64,000 nt of DNA from Sporolactobacillus sp. THM19-2 (GTDB lineage Bacteria; Bacillota; Bacilli; Bacillales; Sporolactobacillaceae): positions 1-64,000 of the forward strand of contig NZ_SEMC01000009.1 of assembly GCF_004153195.1 (NCBI RefSeq), given 5' to 3'. Shown in pieces: positions 25,969 to 34,230 of the stretch. A model generated the notes under the pieces. That model saw nothing but the letters and a program-made list of their open reading frames with translations. It did not search any database and was not told the DNA's origin. Position numbers and translations under genes: made by a program. Within the stretch, counting starts at the first letter, position 1. Each line of letters starts with the position of its first letter.

Positions 25969-26008
25969 AAAAATAAAATAGCCAGTCAGATCAATAGATC
26001 CGACTGGC
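25969..26008 (-). terminator. Attenuator terminator of the aromatic operon
   Basis: On the minus strand GCCAGTCGGATC (26008-25997), loop TATT, GATCTGACTGGC (25992-25981), then TATTTTATTTTT (25980-25969). The stem is 12 bp including one G-U. It ends about 20 bases before the transporter start, inside the leader, so it must be read through for operon expression. Confidence 0.93.
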
Positions 26009-26199
26009 CGGTGATTGCGATTCACGAAAGAAAGAGAGATTACAGATGATGGTGGCGGCCAGTCAGATCGGATTTTACGTATCCTGCTGGTTCACCATTA
26101 TAGCTTCCAGCTTCAGATACAAACGTTTTTACCCGTCCGTATCCGAAGTGGACACGAACGCTATCTAAAGTAATAGAAGCTATAATAGCCGATCTGGCC
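25997..26199 (-). promoter_or_regulatory. Competing helices of the aromatic-operon attenuator
   Basis: Four interacting RNA segments are visible. Segment 1 (26199-26176, inside the leader peptide) contains GGCCAGATCGG and ATTATAGCTTC. Segment 2 (26107-26057) contains GAAGCTATAAT and CCGATCTGACTGGCC. Segment 3 is GGCCAGTCGGATC (26009-25997). Segment 4 is the 3' terminator arm. Segments 1:2 pair through a perfect 11-bp inner helix (26176-26186 with 26097-26107) and an outer bulged helix. Segments 2:3 pair over 13 bp as antiterminator. Segments 3:4 form the terminator. This is the logic of a trp-type attenuator. Confidence 0.85.
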
Positions 26200-26226
26200 C
26201 TTAAACCACCGTTTCGTCATCATCAT
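26161..26226 (-). CDS. Tyr/Phe-rich leader peptide of the aromatic operon
   Basis: A 21-residue reading frame, too short for normal gene calling. It starts MMMTKRWFKGQIG and ends YYSFYYFR before TAG (26163-26161). Eight of 21 residues are aromatic (4 Tyr, 3 Phe, 1 Trp), with six in the last eight. AAGGG (26235-26231) gives a ribosome site 7 bases before the second of three ATGs. It begins about 20 bases after the predicted transcript start. The aromatic codons lie on segment 1 of the attenuator, where a stalled ribosome would free segment 2. Ribosome stalling at Tyr or Phe codons is inferred. Confidence 0.88.
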   Translation of the reverse strand: MMMTKRWFKGQIGYYSFYYFR

Positions 26227-26252
26227 GGATCCCTTCGATTGGATTAGATTTC

Positions 26253-26281
26253 ATTTAATCACTTCAGACGGCATTTGTCAA
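26253..26281 (-). promoter_or_regulatory. Promoter of the aromatic operon leader
   Basis: On the minus strand TTGACA (26281-26276), a 17-bp spacer, then TTAAAT (26258-26253). The predicted start near 26246 leaves a 20-base untranslated lead before the leader peptide. Confidence 0.75.
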
Positions 26282-26421
26282 TCTCTTATTTAAATTTTAT
26301 ACTCTTAAAGGTATACTAAAGTCTGTAACTATTGACCGGACCTGACCAGACAGATAGAAAAAAATGCATCATGAGCTCAAGATCTGGTGTCATGTTGCCT
26401 GAAACAGAGGGGTTAGAATTG

Positions 26422-28116
26422 TTGAATCACAGATTAATGAAGATCATTTTCGGTGTGTTCCTGGCACTGCTTCTTTTAGGCCTGTCCCTGTTTTTCCTGA
26501 TTAATGGAAACCCGTCGAAAGAGACGCATAATGCAGCGGCTTCACAAGGTAAAGCGTCCAGTAAGAAACAAGGTTCAGATCAACTGATTGACCGGATTTT
26601 TACTCTGGCGGATAAAGGACAGACGCTCCATATCCCTTTTACGGCAGGAAAAACAGACATCGAGGACGTCAGAGGGGCCTGGGGCAGTCCGGATTCATCA
26701 ACGAAAACAGATCATGGACAGTATGAGACCTATCCGGACAGAAACGGTGTGATCGTGCATCAGAATCAGAGTGTTTATGATATCCGGTCGTATGATCCAC
26801 AGGTTCGCTCGCTGCGAATCAGTCAGATAAAAAAAAGTAAGGGTCATCCGGATGAGGTGAAATTTTTTAAGCATGAGGGAGCCGATCAGGTCATTCTGAT
26901 CTACCATCTTCATGGGCGTGTTGATTTGAAGTGGGTGGCACCGCGCCCGACGGACAGGCAGTCTGACCCGCATATCGACTATCTTTCCGTATATACGGAT
27001 CCGAACCGTCTCATTGATCCGGAGCGTCCTGAAGCGATCCTTTCAAAAATGAGTCTGGATGAGAAAATCGGACAGATGATTATCGCCGGCGTTTCGGGAA
27101 CTTCACTCGACGCCAAGACCCGTGGCCTGATCAGGCAAAATAAAATTGGCGGATTCATTTTTTACGCGCCAAACCTGGTCAATCCGGACCAGAGCGTCAA
27201 ACTATTAAATCAGATCAAAAAGGAAAATGAGGGGAATCGTCTTCCTCTGCTGCTCAGTCTGGATCAGGAAGGCGGTCGGGTGGAGAGACTGCCCGGTCTG
27301 GAAAATACATTAGCGGCTCTGAGAATCGGGGCAACCGGACAGCCGCAGCTTGCCCGGCAGAATGCCTCCATCATCGGACTGGCGGATAAATCTTTTGGAT
27401 TCAATCTTGATTTTGCCCCGGTTGTCGATGTCAACAGCAATCCTGACAATCCAGTCATTGGAGATCGCTCGTTCAGTAGTGACCCGCAGACGGCCGCGGC
27501 ATTCGGTACTCAGGCGGTGAAAGGTCTGATGGATCAGAAAGTGATTCCGGTGATCAAGCATTTCCCGGGTCATGGGGATACCTCTGTTGATTCACACCTT
27601 GCCCTGCCTGTCGTAAATAAAAATATGTCCGAACTGAAACAGCTGGAACTGATTCCTTTTGAACAGGCGATAAAAGATGGGGCGGACGTTGTCATGGTGG
27701 CACACATCCTGCTTCCGAAACTGGATAAAACCTATCCTGCTTCTATGTCCGATCGGGTGATGACAGATCTTCTCAGAAATCAGCTTCACTTTAATGGCGT
27801 GATTGTGACTGATGATATGACAATGAAAGCCATAACGAATCAGTATTCACTCGGGCCGGCGGCGGTCCAGTCTGTGAAAGCAGGAGCCGATCTTGTTCTT
27901 GTCGGTCATGATTATACACAGGCGAGAGAAGCGATATCTGCGATAAAAGCAGCTGTGCAGAATGGAGAAATTTCTGAAGGCCAACTCAATGCCAGCGTCA
28001 CACGGATCATTAAATTAAAGAAAAAGTATCAGCTGACTGACGAAATGACAGGGAACGTTCCGCTTAATGAACTGAACCGGGAAATCCGCGATTTTAATCG
28101 AAAACTCGCGCATTAA
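26422..28116 (+). CDS. nagZ: Beta-N-acetylhexosaminidase (GH3, NagZ-like) with N-terminal DUF4309-like domain
   Basis: A membrane-anchored or exported glycosidase of 564 residues. One N-terminal hydrophobic segment (IIFGVFLALLLLGLSLFFLI) comes first. A region at about residues 60-190 follows that resembles the DUF4309/YjgB domain (AWGSPDSSTKTDHGQYETYP, YDIRSYDPQVRSL, DLKWV). The GH3 barrel is at about 215-560. NagZ signatures are SLDQEGGRVERLPG, IKHFPGHGDTSVDSH (about 378) and VIVTDDMTMKAI, with the catalytic Asp near 463. It probably trims muropeptide N-acetylglucosamine during wall recycling. I choose TTG 26422 since AGAGGGG is 9 bases upstream; the ATG at 26437 has no site. Confidence 0.85.
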   Translation: MNHRLMKIIFGVFLALLLLGLSLFFLINGNPSKETHNAAASQGKASSKKQGSDQLIDRIFTLADKGQTLHIPFTAGKTDIEDVRGAWGSPDSSTKTDHGQYETYPDRNGVIVHQNQSVYDIRSYDPQVRSLRISQIKKSKGHPDEVKFFKHEGADQVILIYHLHGRVDLKWVAPRPTDRQSDPHIDYLSVYTDPNRLIDPERPEAILSKMSLDEKIGQMIIAGVSGTSLDAKTRGLIRQNKIGGFIFYAPNLVNPDQSVKLLNQIKKENEGNRLPLLLSLDQEGGRVERLPGLENTLAALRIGATGQPQLARQNASIIGLADKSFGFNLDFAPVVDVNSNPDNPVIGDRSFSSDPQTAAAFGTQAVKGLMDQKVIPVIKHFPGHGDTSVDSHLALPVVNKNMSELKQLELIPFEQAIKDGADVVMVAHILLPKLDKTYPASMSDRVMTDLLRNQLHFNGVIVTDDMTMKAITNQYSLGPAAVQSVKAGADLVLVGHDYTQAREAISAIKAAVQNGEISEGQLNASVTRIIKLKKKYQLTDEMTGNVPLNELNREIRDFNRKLAH

Positions 28117-28325
28117 AGTGAAACGTCAATCAGTGGGGGTTCTCAGGCGCACAGGACGTGCTCGTGCAGGTGTTTCCGACAGGACCTCCTCTTTTTTAGT
28201 CTGCGTCATCATCACTGAACCCATCGGGCGGCTGCGGGCAGTGATCCCCCACCCGGGGTCAGTTCGTTTACCCTCATGACTTTGAGGTGGGAGTCTTACT
28301 GCCCGTTCAAGTGGGTAAAGGTATA
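28117..28325 (+). ncRNA. Structured 3' element with CATCGGGC core (copy 1)
   Basis: Begins at the stop codon with AAAGTGAAAC and contains a G-rich stem CAGTGGGGG (28131-28139), then CCCATCGGGCGGCTGCGGGC. A long hairpin closes it: CGGGCAGT...CCCCCACC (28235-28253) with GGTGGG...ACTGCCCG (28287-28305). A second element with the same start and core lies at 47698-47819. Such paired elements look like a dispersed non-coding RNA or processing signal of sporeformers; from memory they resemble CsfG, but I cannot confirm the family. Confidence 0.4.
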
Positions 28326-28369
28326 GAGTGAGCTGTTAATTTAACGAAAAACTGTTTAAAGAAGGTATT

Positions 28370-29071
28370 GTGTTGCAAACGCATCAGAGTCAAACTGGTC
28401 CACTGAAAATGAATCAAAGTCTGACCTACTTTTCTATTTCCATCTTTTTTAATGCCCTTGGAAATGCCCTGACGGTCGCCCTGAATCTTGGAAGTGCTTT
28501 ATGGACAGCCTCCTCGGTCAACATCACCCAGTGGACAGGAATTCACCTGGATATCATCCTGTTTTTAACCGGGGCCGCCGTAGTCGTTGTCAATACCCTG
28601 ATCGTTGGAAAAATAGACTGGCACCGGATCATTGGCAACATCATTTTCATGTTTCCGTTCAGTTTCCTGGTGGATGCGTTCAGCTATGTTCTAGTGAATC
28701 TGGGGATCATGCACCTGCCCCTGCTGCTTCGCATTGTCCTGGATCTGGCAGGAATCTGCCTTATCGCAGCAGGCATCTCCATTTACCAGCGGGTTAATCT
28801 GGTGCTTCATCCCTGTGATGATCTGATGCAGATTATTCGATTTAAGTACTTTAAAGGCAGCGCCGCCATAGCCCAGCTTGTGACGTTCATGCCGCCGGTA
28901 CTTATCATTCTCCTCAGCTGGGCCATAACCGGAAAGATTTACGCCATCAATATCGGTACCGTTTTCGCCCTGCTGTTTCAGGGCGCACTGGTTGGCCTTT
29001 TTGACAGGACAATTTTCCCTTCCCTGAAACACCAGCATCTGTCCACTGATCCGTCACATATACGGAACTGA
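28370..29071 (+). CDS. YczE/YyaS/YitT-family membrane protein
   Basis: An integral membrane protein of 233 residues with five or six hydrophobic segments and short loops. It contains WTASSVNITQWTGI and NPxD-like loops characteristic of the YitT/YczE group. Function in the family is unsettled. GAAGG at 28361-28365 supports GTG 28370 or TTG 28373 as start. It is monocistronic and faces the XRE gene tail to tail. Confidence 0.7.
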   Translation: MLQTHQSQTGPLKMNQSLTYFSISIFFNALGNALTVALNLGSALWTASSVNITQWTGIHLDIILFLTGAAVVVVNTLIVGKIDWHRIIGNIIFMFPFSFLVDAFSYVLVNLGIMHLPLLLRIVLDLAGICLIAAGISIYQRVNLVLHPCDDLMQIIRFKYFKGSAAIAQLVTFMPPVLIILLSWAITGKIYAINIGTVFALLFQGALVGLFDRTIFPSLKHQHLSTDPSHIRN

Positions 29072-29130
29072 GAAGGCATCATCCGGTTTCTAAAAAAGCG
29101 GTTATTCGCCTGACAGCGGGTAGATTGGTT

Positions 29131-29451
29131 TCATGGTAACCTGCGTTTTACTTTAATAAAGGCAATCACCTCTTTTTGCTCTTCTTCGGTTAACGTCCTG
29201 CCATCAATAAATAAGCGGCCGTGCGCCTTCTCAGGCTGATCAAGATAGAAGTCCGGGAAAAAATGTCGATCCACTAATTGATCCAGGGAAATGGAGAAAA
29301 AATCAGCTATTTTGATCAATGCGTCGACGGGCGGCTGTCGATAGCCGGTTTCGTAGCTGGCGTATGTACTTTTAGCGATTCCGAGAGCATCTGCCATGTT
29401 CTGAATCGTTAATTTTTTTTGCTTTCTCAAAGTAATTAATTGCTTAAGCAT
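29131..29451 (-). CDS. XRE-family transcriptional regulator
   Basis: A 106-residue protein with an N-terminal Cro/CI HTH (LITLRKQKKLTIQNMADALGIAKSTYASYETG, residues 5-40) and a C-terminal segment ending in a charged helix (LTEEEQKEVIAFIKVKRRLP). Phage-repressor-like regulators of this size are common in Bacillales. It has no operon partner and is divergent from ansA, which may be its target. Confidence 0.85.
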   Translation of the reverse strand: MLKQLITLRKQKKLTIQNMADALGIAKSTYASYETGYRQPPVDALIKIADFFSISLDQLVDRHFFPDFYLDQPEKAHGRLFIDGRTLTEEEQKEVIAFIKVKRRLP

Positions 29452-29566
29452 AAGTCTACCTCCCCCGCCAGTTTAACCGGCAGTACACACTAAGTAAACA
29501 AATCATTGAAAATAAGGGGTAAAAAGTTATAATAATTGTATCATTTCTACAAGACGGGGAATTTCC

Positions 29567-30556
29567 ATGAAAAGAATATTAGTTGCAGCAACTGGTGGAA
29601 CGATTTCGTCAACACCGCATCAGGATGGGCTGGCGCCTGGACTGAGTATCAATCAGATGGCGCACTATTTTGAACATAAGCAGGATGTAGCCGTTGATTT
29701 TCATGTGCTGATGAATAAGGACAGTACGAATATGCAGCCAGAAGACTGGCTGGCCATCGCCCGGTTTATTCATGAAAATCAGGACCGCTATGACAGTTTT
29801 ATCATCACGCATGGAACGGATACCATGGCTTACACGGCGTCAGCACTATCCTATTTATTATATAATCTGCAGAAAACCGTTGTTCTTACAGGATCTCAGG
29901 TCCCGGTCAGTTTCAGACGCACGGACGCCAAAAAGAATATTAAAGATGCCCTGACGTTTGCAAAGCGTGCGAATCTTCCCGGGGTCTACATTGTCTTTGA
30001 TGGGAAAGCGATACTCGGCACACGGGCGGTTAAAATGCGAACGAAAAGTTATGATGCGTTTGAAAGCATCAATTATCCATACATCGCAACTATTGACGGT
30101 GAGAGGCTTCGAATCGATTTCAGACCGAAATCGCAGGTTTCTGTATTCCCCCGGCATTTCGGGATTTGTCCGGATGTGTTCCTGCTGAAGGTATTTCCGG
30201 GCCTGTCACCTGTATTTTTTGATTTTCTCGAAACACATGTGAAGGGACTAATCATTGAAAGCTTCGGTAATGGAGGCTTATCTTTTGAAAACAGGAATCT
30301 GACAGCGGGCGTGAAGAGGCTGGTGCAGAAGGGCATTCCGGTCATCATCACAACGCAGTGCCTTGAAGAGGGTCAGAACATGGAACTCTATGAGGTCGGT
30401 AAACGTGTAGCGGATGCCGGCGGAATAACTGCCGGAGACATGAATACAGAAGCCGTTGTCACGAAGCTCATGTGGGTGCTCGCACAGACGTCCGACCCTG
30501 CAGTTGTTAAACAAATGATGCAAACGCCAATAGCGCATGATCTGGATGATATATGA
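29567..30556 (+). CDS. ansA: Type I L-asparaginase
   Basis: Hydrolyses L-asparagine to aspartate and ammonia in the cytoplasm. It has 329 residues. The first catalytic Thr is in the N-terminal ATGGTISST; the second is in IITHGTDTMAYTASAL. LTGSQVP and the C-terminal TTQCLEEG are further family blocks. The start is ATG 29567 after GACGGGG. It has no signal peptide. Its last 48 bases are duplicated at 40902, marking the island boundary. Confidence 0.93.
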   Translation: MKRILVAATGGTISSTPHQDGLAPGLSINQMAHYFEHKQDVAVDFHVLMNKDSTNMQPEDWLAIARFIHENQDRYDSFIITHGTDTMAYTASALSYLLYNLQKTVVLTGSQVPVSFRRTDAKKNIKDALTFAKRANLPGVYIVFDGKAILGTRAVKMRTKSYDAFESINYPYIATIDGERLRIDFRPKSQVSVFPRHFGICPDVFLLKVFPGLSPVFFDFLETHVKGLIIESFGNGGLSFENRNLTAGVKRLVQKGIPVIITTQCLEEGQNMELYEVGKRVADAGGITAGDMNTEAVVTKLMWVLAQTSDPAVVKQMMQTPIAHDLDDI

Positions 30557-30664
30557 TGTTTTACTGACAGCGATTAAGTTTTCAATGTACACTATTCGGC
30601 CTGTGCTGATCATCACATGATTCATTCTTTTCTTTCAGTCTGCGGAGGAAGGCAGACAGAATCC
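30509..30664. repeat. Direct repeat, left copy, of the ansA-tetR junction
   Basis: About 155 bases spanning the end of ansA, the intergenic gap and the start of a tetR 3' end. It matches 40902-41061 in the same orientation. The first 41 bases are identical; later blocks (TTTTCAATGT, CACTATTCGGCC, CACATGATTCATTC, GGCAGACAGAATCC) differ by scattered changes and one 4-base length difference. It marks one edge of the sugar island. Confidence 0.9.
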
Positions 30665-30750
30665 TATACACAAACCACTAGCCCATGTCCTGATCAATGA
30701 ATTAAAATTTCTTCTGGATAATTAAACATCTAAAATAAGTTACTCTTAAT

Positions 30751-30940
30751 CCAAATCTTTATTGGGCGATCATCGAGGTACCTGACCTATCTGACTCCGA
30801 CTTTAAAAAACAATCAAACCGTCTGCTGGCCTTTTTGCTTCAAATTCTGCGTGTTCATGCGGTTCGGAACCTGCGCGTAGCAGCATTCATGGATTCATCA
30901 GCCTACGGTACCACCATCGATTCAACATGCATTTACCACT
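30751..30940 (+). pseudogene. Inverted, decayed tetR fragment
   Basis: Reads AATCTTTATTGGGCGATCAT onward as NLYWAIIEVPDLSDSDF, matching NLYWAIIEAPDPSDADF of the intact tetR at 40985-41578 but on the opposite strand. Homology continues through NRLLAFLLQIL, then loses about 28 bases, resumes at RVHAVRNLR, and frameshifts with a 2-base insertion. It ends near CAACATGCATT. It is a broken leftover of the local tetR, inverted during or after arrival of the island. Confidence 0.85.
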
Positions 30941-30950
30941 TCAACCTAAT

Positions 30951-31007
30951 CTGTCTAAAATATAATAGACACATTTCCACATCTGTTTTAAGATACTCTT
31001 TAGACAG
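30951..31007 (+). promoter_or_regulatory. levR promoter with inverted repeats
   Basis: TGTCTA (30952-30957) and TAGACA (30966-30971) flank a TATAAT (30961-30966). CTGTCTAAA (30951-30959) recurs inverted as TTTAGACAG (30999-31007), just before the Shine-Dalgarno. These are plausible operator sites for autoregulation or a second regulator; no good -35 is visible. Confidence 0.4.
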
Positions 31008-31026
31008 ATTGGGAAGAGGAGATAAA

Positions 31027-33642
31027 ATGAAGAAAACTGCCAAAGATAAAGTCTTTGTGGCTGTCAAGCAGCTGACGCAGACTCAAGAAGCGGTCACAGC
31101 CCAGGAGATTGCAGATGAATTGGCTATTTCCCGCCAGAATGCCAGTCATTATCTTTCACGCCTGATGAAAGACGGTAAGCTGAAAAGGTTGAAGGGTAAA
31201 CCGGTATTGTGGAAAGTCAGTGAAAGTGCTGATCCGCCACGGGCTGAAGAAGCCATTGCGGATTTCTCCGAAATCGTGGGTTATGATGGCAGCTTAAAAG
31301 AAGTCATTCAGCAATGTATTTCGGCCGTTAAATATCCGCCTCATGGTTTGAGTATTCTGATCAATGGGGAAACCGGTGTGGGGAAAAGCTTCCTGGCCCA
31401 AAAAATCTATGAGTATGCCAAGGAAGAACAGGTGGTCACAGAAAATGCGCCGTTTATCATCCTGAACTGTGCTGACTATGCTGATAATCCTGAACTGCTT
31501 TCAGCTACTTTATTTGGGTATAAAAAAGGGGCTTTTACTGGTGCGGAGAAAGATACACCGGGACTTCTGGCCAATGCCGATAACGGCTATCTTTTTCTGG
31601 ACGAGATTCATCGACTCTCCAATGAGAACCAGGAAAAACTATTTTTATTTATGGATTCGGGACAATATCGCCCTTTAGGTGAAAATAGCAAGTGGTCACA
31701 TGCCAACGTACGTTTTATTTTTGCGACCACCGAAAAAAGTGAAGATTTCCTTTTAGACACATTTGCCCGCCGTATCCAGATCAATGTAGAACTGCCGGCA
31801 TTTTACGACCGGCCATTAGGAGAAAAAATTGAACTGATCCAGCTTTTTTTTCAAAACGAAGCCTTGGTGCTGAATCGAGATATTTTGGTGTCCAAAAAGG
31901 TTTTGTCTTTATTATTGAGTCATTCGTTCAGCGGTAATATCGGTCGCTTGAAAAATGTAATCAAGATCAGCTGTGCCAGTGTTTATAGTTGCCAGACTGG
32001 CAAACAGCTGTTAGTCAGCGAGCAAGAGATTGCTCAGCAGCTAGACACTTTGACAAATGTCGAAGAGAACTTGCCGATAGAAGACCTGTTGATCAAAGCT
32101 GATGATCATATCCATCTGCAGAGGTTGCAACTTGTTGACTATGATCAAACGCTCGCCCGTATTAGTGAATGGATCGTCAATGGTAATTTGACAGACAACA
32201 TCACCAAGGTGCAAAGGGAAGTCCAACAATTGATGCATACTATTGAACAAAATACGTTGTTGTCTAAAGCCCAGAGGTTGACCGCCAATATGTATCGAAG
32301 ACTTTGGAGTCAAATCCTGATTAAAAAGTATGGGTTAATCACCAGCGGACCGACTGCCCAGATCAGCAGCCAACTTTATGCCAGTCAGTTCAGCAGTAAA
32401 ATCGACTTGGGCCAGGCGATCCGTATTTTACGGAGAACTTATCCGCGAACCGCTTACGTCACCGATCAGTTTATCAGCCAACTGCCTCATCTATCAAAAA
32501 GCGAGCGGCAGATTCTGCAGATGCTGGTACTGGTGGTTTTATTGGATTATGTCGATGAGACCATCGAATTGAAAGGCTTGCTGTTAGCTCACGGTGACAG
32601 TACCGCGAGTTCCATCCAGGGGGTGGTTAACCAACTGTGTGGAAATTATATTTTTGAAGCCCTGGACATGCCTGTGGAAAGCAATATTTCTGAGATTGTG
32701 GAGCGCACCAAAGCTTTTGTCAATAAACAGGTCTATACTGACAGTCTGGTGTTGATCGTGGATATGGGTTCTTTGAACCAGATCTATACGCAGATCAAAA
32801 ATGATCTGAAAGGCGAGTTGTTGCTGATTAACAATTTGACGACTTCGATCGCACTGGATATCGGGTTGAAGATGTCCAATAATTCTCCCTTTAACCGGAT
32901 CGCCGAAGATGCATCGAAAAAATATTCCATTAATGTGCAGTACTTTGAAGGCTTCGCACCAACCAGTAACATTATCATTTCTTGTATGTCAGGTATTGGT
33001 ATCTCCGATAAGCTGCGAGAGATCTTCAGTAATCATCTGGACAGTAATCGTATCAAAGTCTTCACTAAAGAATATCGGGAATTGCGTTCCTTAATCGATC
33101 AAAATGACGAGGACTATTTTGACAAAACCAAACTAGTCATCACGACTTCTGATTTACCAAAATCCTTCACTATCCCGAATGTAAATATTTACAATATTCT
33201 GGATGGTGAGGGCAATCGTTATCTGGAAAATACCTTGAGTCAGGAGATGACTCATCAGGAATATCTGGAGTTAATCCAGGAACTGGTGAAATTCCTCTCT
33301 CTGGAAGGCGTGGCCGACCGGCTGACTTTTCTGAACCCGGCCGTCGTCATGGGCGAAGTCGAAACGATAATCTCCAAATATGAAACCTACTATCACATTA
33401 CCTTGAATGGTAAAGTGAAATTGAACTTGTATATGCACACAGCTTTGATGATGGAACGGCTCTTTTTAGCCCGCACCGGAAAAGCCGAAGAACCCGTTCA
33501 TGAGATGTCACCGGAAGAAGATGAATTTTATTACGTTTCCCGCAGCATCTTCCAGCCCATGGAAATGAAATACAACTTTAAAGTCAATGCCTATGAGCTG
33601 TCGCTGCTTTACGAATTAATAGGTCCTTTTATCAAACGCTGA
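31027..33642 (+). CDS. levR: LevR-type sigma-54 activator of the island PTS operon
   Basis: An 871-residue activator. An N-terminal DNA-binding winged helix is at about residues 1-70. A sigma-54 AAA+ domain follows, with Walker A NGETGVGKSF (about 112), GAFTGA (about 168) and Walker B YLFLDEIHR (about 187). Next comes a PTS-regulated half with PRD1 (about 400-500), an EIIA-Man-like domain with LLLAHGDSTASS (His about 522), and a C-terminal PRD2. PTS phosphorylation is expected to tune activity. It starts at ATG 31027, after AGAGGAG. The sequence upstream, in the same frame, is a tetR remnant and not part of this gene. Its target is the sigma-54 promoter at 33733. Confidence 0.92.
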   Translation: MKKTAKDKVFVAVKQLTQTQEAVTAQEIADELAISRQNASHYLSRLMKDGKLKRLKGKPVLWKVSESADPPRAEEAIADFSEIVGYDGSLKEVIQQCISAVKYPPHGLSILINGETGVGKSFLAQKIYEYAKEEQVVTENAPFIILNCADYADNPELLSATLFGYKKGAFTGAEKDTPGLLANADNGYLFLDEIHRLSNENQEKLFLFMDSGQYRPLGENSKWSHANVRFIFATTEKSEDFLLDTFARRIQINVELPAFYDRPLGEKIELIQLFFQNEALVLNRDILVSKKVLSLLLSHSFSGNIGRLKNVIKISCASVYSCQTGKQLLVSEQEIAQQLDTLTNVEENLPIEDLLIKADDHIHLQRLQLVDYDQTLARISEWIVNGNLTDNITKVQREVQQLMHTIEQNTLLSKAQRLTANMYRRLWSQILIKKYGLITSGPTAQISSQLYASQFSSKIDLGQAIRILRRTYPRTAYVTDQFISQLPHLSKSERQILQMLVLVVLLDYVDETIELKGLLLAHGDSTASSIQGVVNQLCGNYIFEALDMPVESNISEIVERTKAFVNKQVYTDSLVLIVDMGSLNQIYTQIKNDLKGELLLINNLTTSIALDIGLKMSNNSPFNRIAEDASKKYSINVQYFEGFAPTSNIIISCMSGIGISDKLREIFSNHLDSNRIKVFTKEYRELRSLIDQNDEDYFDKTKLVITTSDLPKSFTIPNVNIYNILDGEGNRYLENTLSQEMTHQEYLELIQELVKFLSLEGVADRLTFLNPAVVMGEVETIISKYETYYHITLNGKVKLNLYMHTALMMERLFLARTGKAEEPVHEMSPEEDEFYYVSRSIFQPMEMKYNFKVNAYELSLLYELIGPFIKR

Positions 33643-33650
33643 AGTGTTTA

Positions 33651-33694
33651 AAAAAGTGTCTGATTTCCAGTTTGGAAAATCAGACACTTTTTTT
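33651..33694 (+). terminator. levR terminator
   Basis: AAAAAGTGTCTGATTT (33651-33666) pairs with AAATCAGACACTTTTT (33677-33692) and a T-run follows. Strong and probably bidirectional. Confidence 0.93.
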
Positions 33695-33732
33695 ATGGGC
33701 TGGAAAGGCTGATGTGATAAGCACTTTGAAAG

Positions 33733-33750
33733 TTGGCACGGATCTTGCTT
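33733..33750 (+). promoter_or_regulatory. Sigma-54 promoter of the island PTS operon
   Basis: TTGGCACGGATCTTGCTT matches the -24/-12 consensus (TGGCAC-N5-TTGCW) at every key position. It lies about 50 bases before the IIA gene and downstream of a LevR activator gene. Confidence 0.93.
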
Positions 33751-33786
33751 GATAGAAAAGTGAAAACATAGAAAGGAAGAATGGTG

Positions 33787-34209
33787 ATGAAAAGAATACT
33801 CATTGCGACTCATGGCCGTTTAGCAGATGGCATGCTGAACAGTATCGAACTTTTAGCCGGTACCACCAAGGGCATTGCCACGATTAATGCTTATACGAAT
33901 GACACAAATTTGGATGCTGAACTGGAAAAATTTATTGACAGTCTCGCTGCCGATGATCAGTTGTTCGTTTTCACCGATCTTTATGGAGGCAGTGTCAATC
34001 AGAAAGTGACCAAAACGTTCCTGGAGCACAAGATTCCTGTGACAATTATCACCGGTTTCAACTTTCCAATCATTCTGGAGATCTTGCTGAGTGGAGATGA
34101 TCTGACTCAAGAAAAAGTTGCCGAGTTAGTCGACAAATGCCGTCTTGAATTGAAAGTCAGTTTTTTAGCAGAAGCCCATGTAAAAGATGATGGAGAAGAT
34201 TTTTTCTAA
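33787..34209 (+). CDS. PTS mannose-family EIIA component
   Basis: Soluble phosphocarrier of about 140 residues. The phosphorylated His is in ATHGRLADGM. FTDLYGGS is the second conserved block, and ITGFNFPIILEIL closes the fold. AAGGAAG at 33773-33779 favours ATG 33787 over ATG 33781. It is the first gene of a IIA-IIB-IIC-IID operon under the sigma-54 promoter. Confidence 0.92.
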   Translation: MKRILIATHGRLADGMLNSIELLAGTTKGIATINAYTNDTNLDAELEKFIDSLAADDQLFVFTDLYGGSVNQKVTKTFLEHKIPVTIITGFNFPIILEILLSGDDLTQEKVAELVDKCRLELKVSFLAEAHVKDDGEDFF

Positions 34210-34230
34210 TTTAATAAGGGGGAAAACAAA

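Noticed and set aside
25969-26226. T-box leader for the aromatic operon.
   Set aside because: No T-box sequence (GGTGGxACC type) or specifier loop; a translated frame with competing stems explains the region better.
28235-28325. IS200/IS605 transposon end in the 28.1-28.3 kb element.
   Set aside because: There is no transposase, and the matching copy at 47.7 kb sits at a stop codon with a different closing stem, which fits an RNA element better.
30835-31026. A 64-residue N-terminal extension of the island LevR.
   Set aside because: It reads through the decayed tetR fragment; the ATG at 31027 with AGAGGAG matches the family start.
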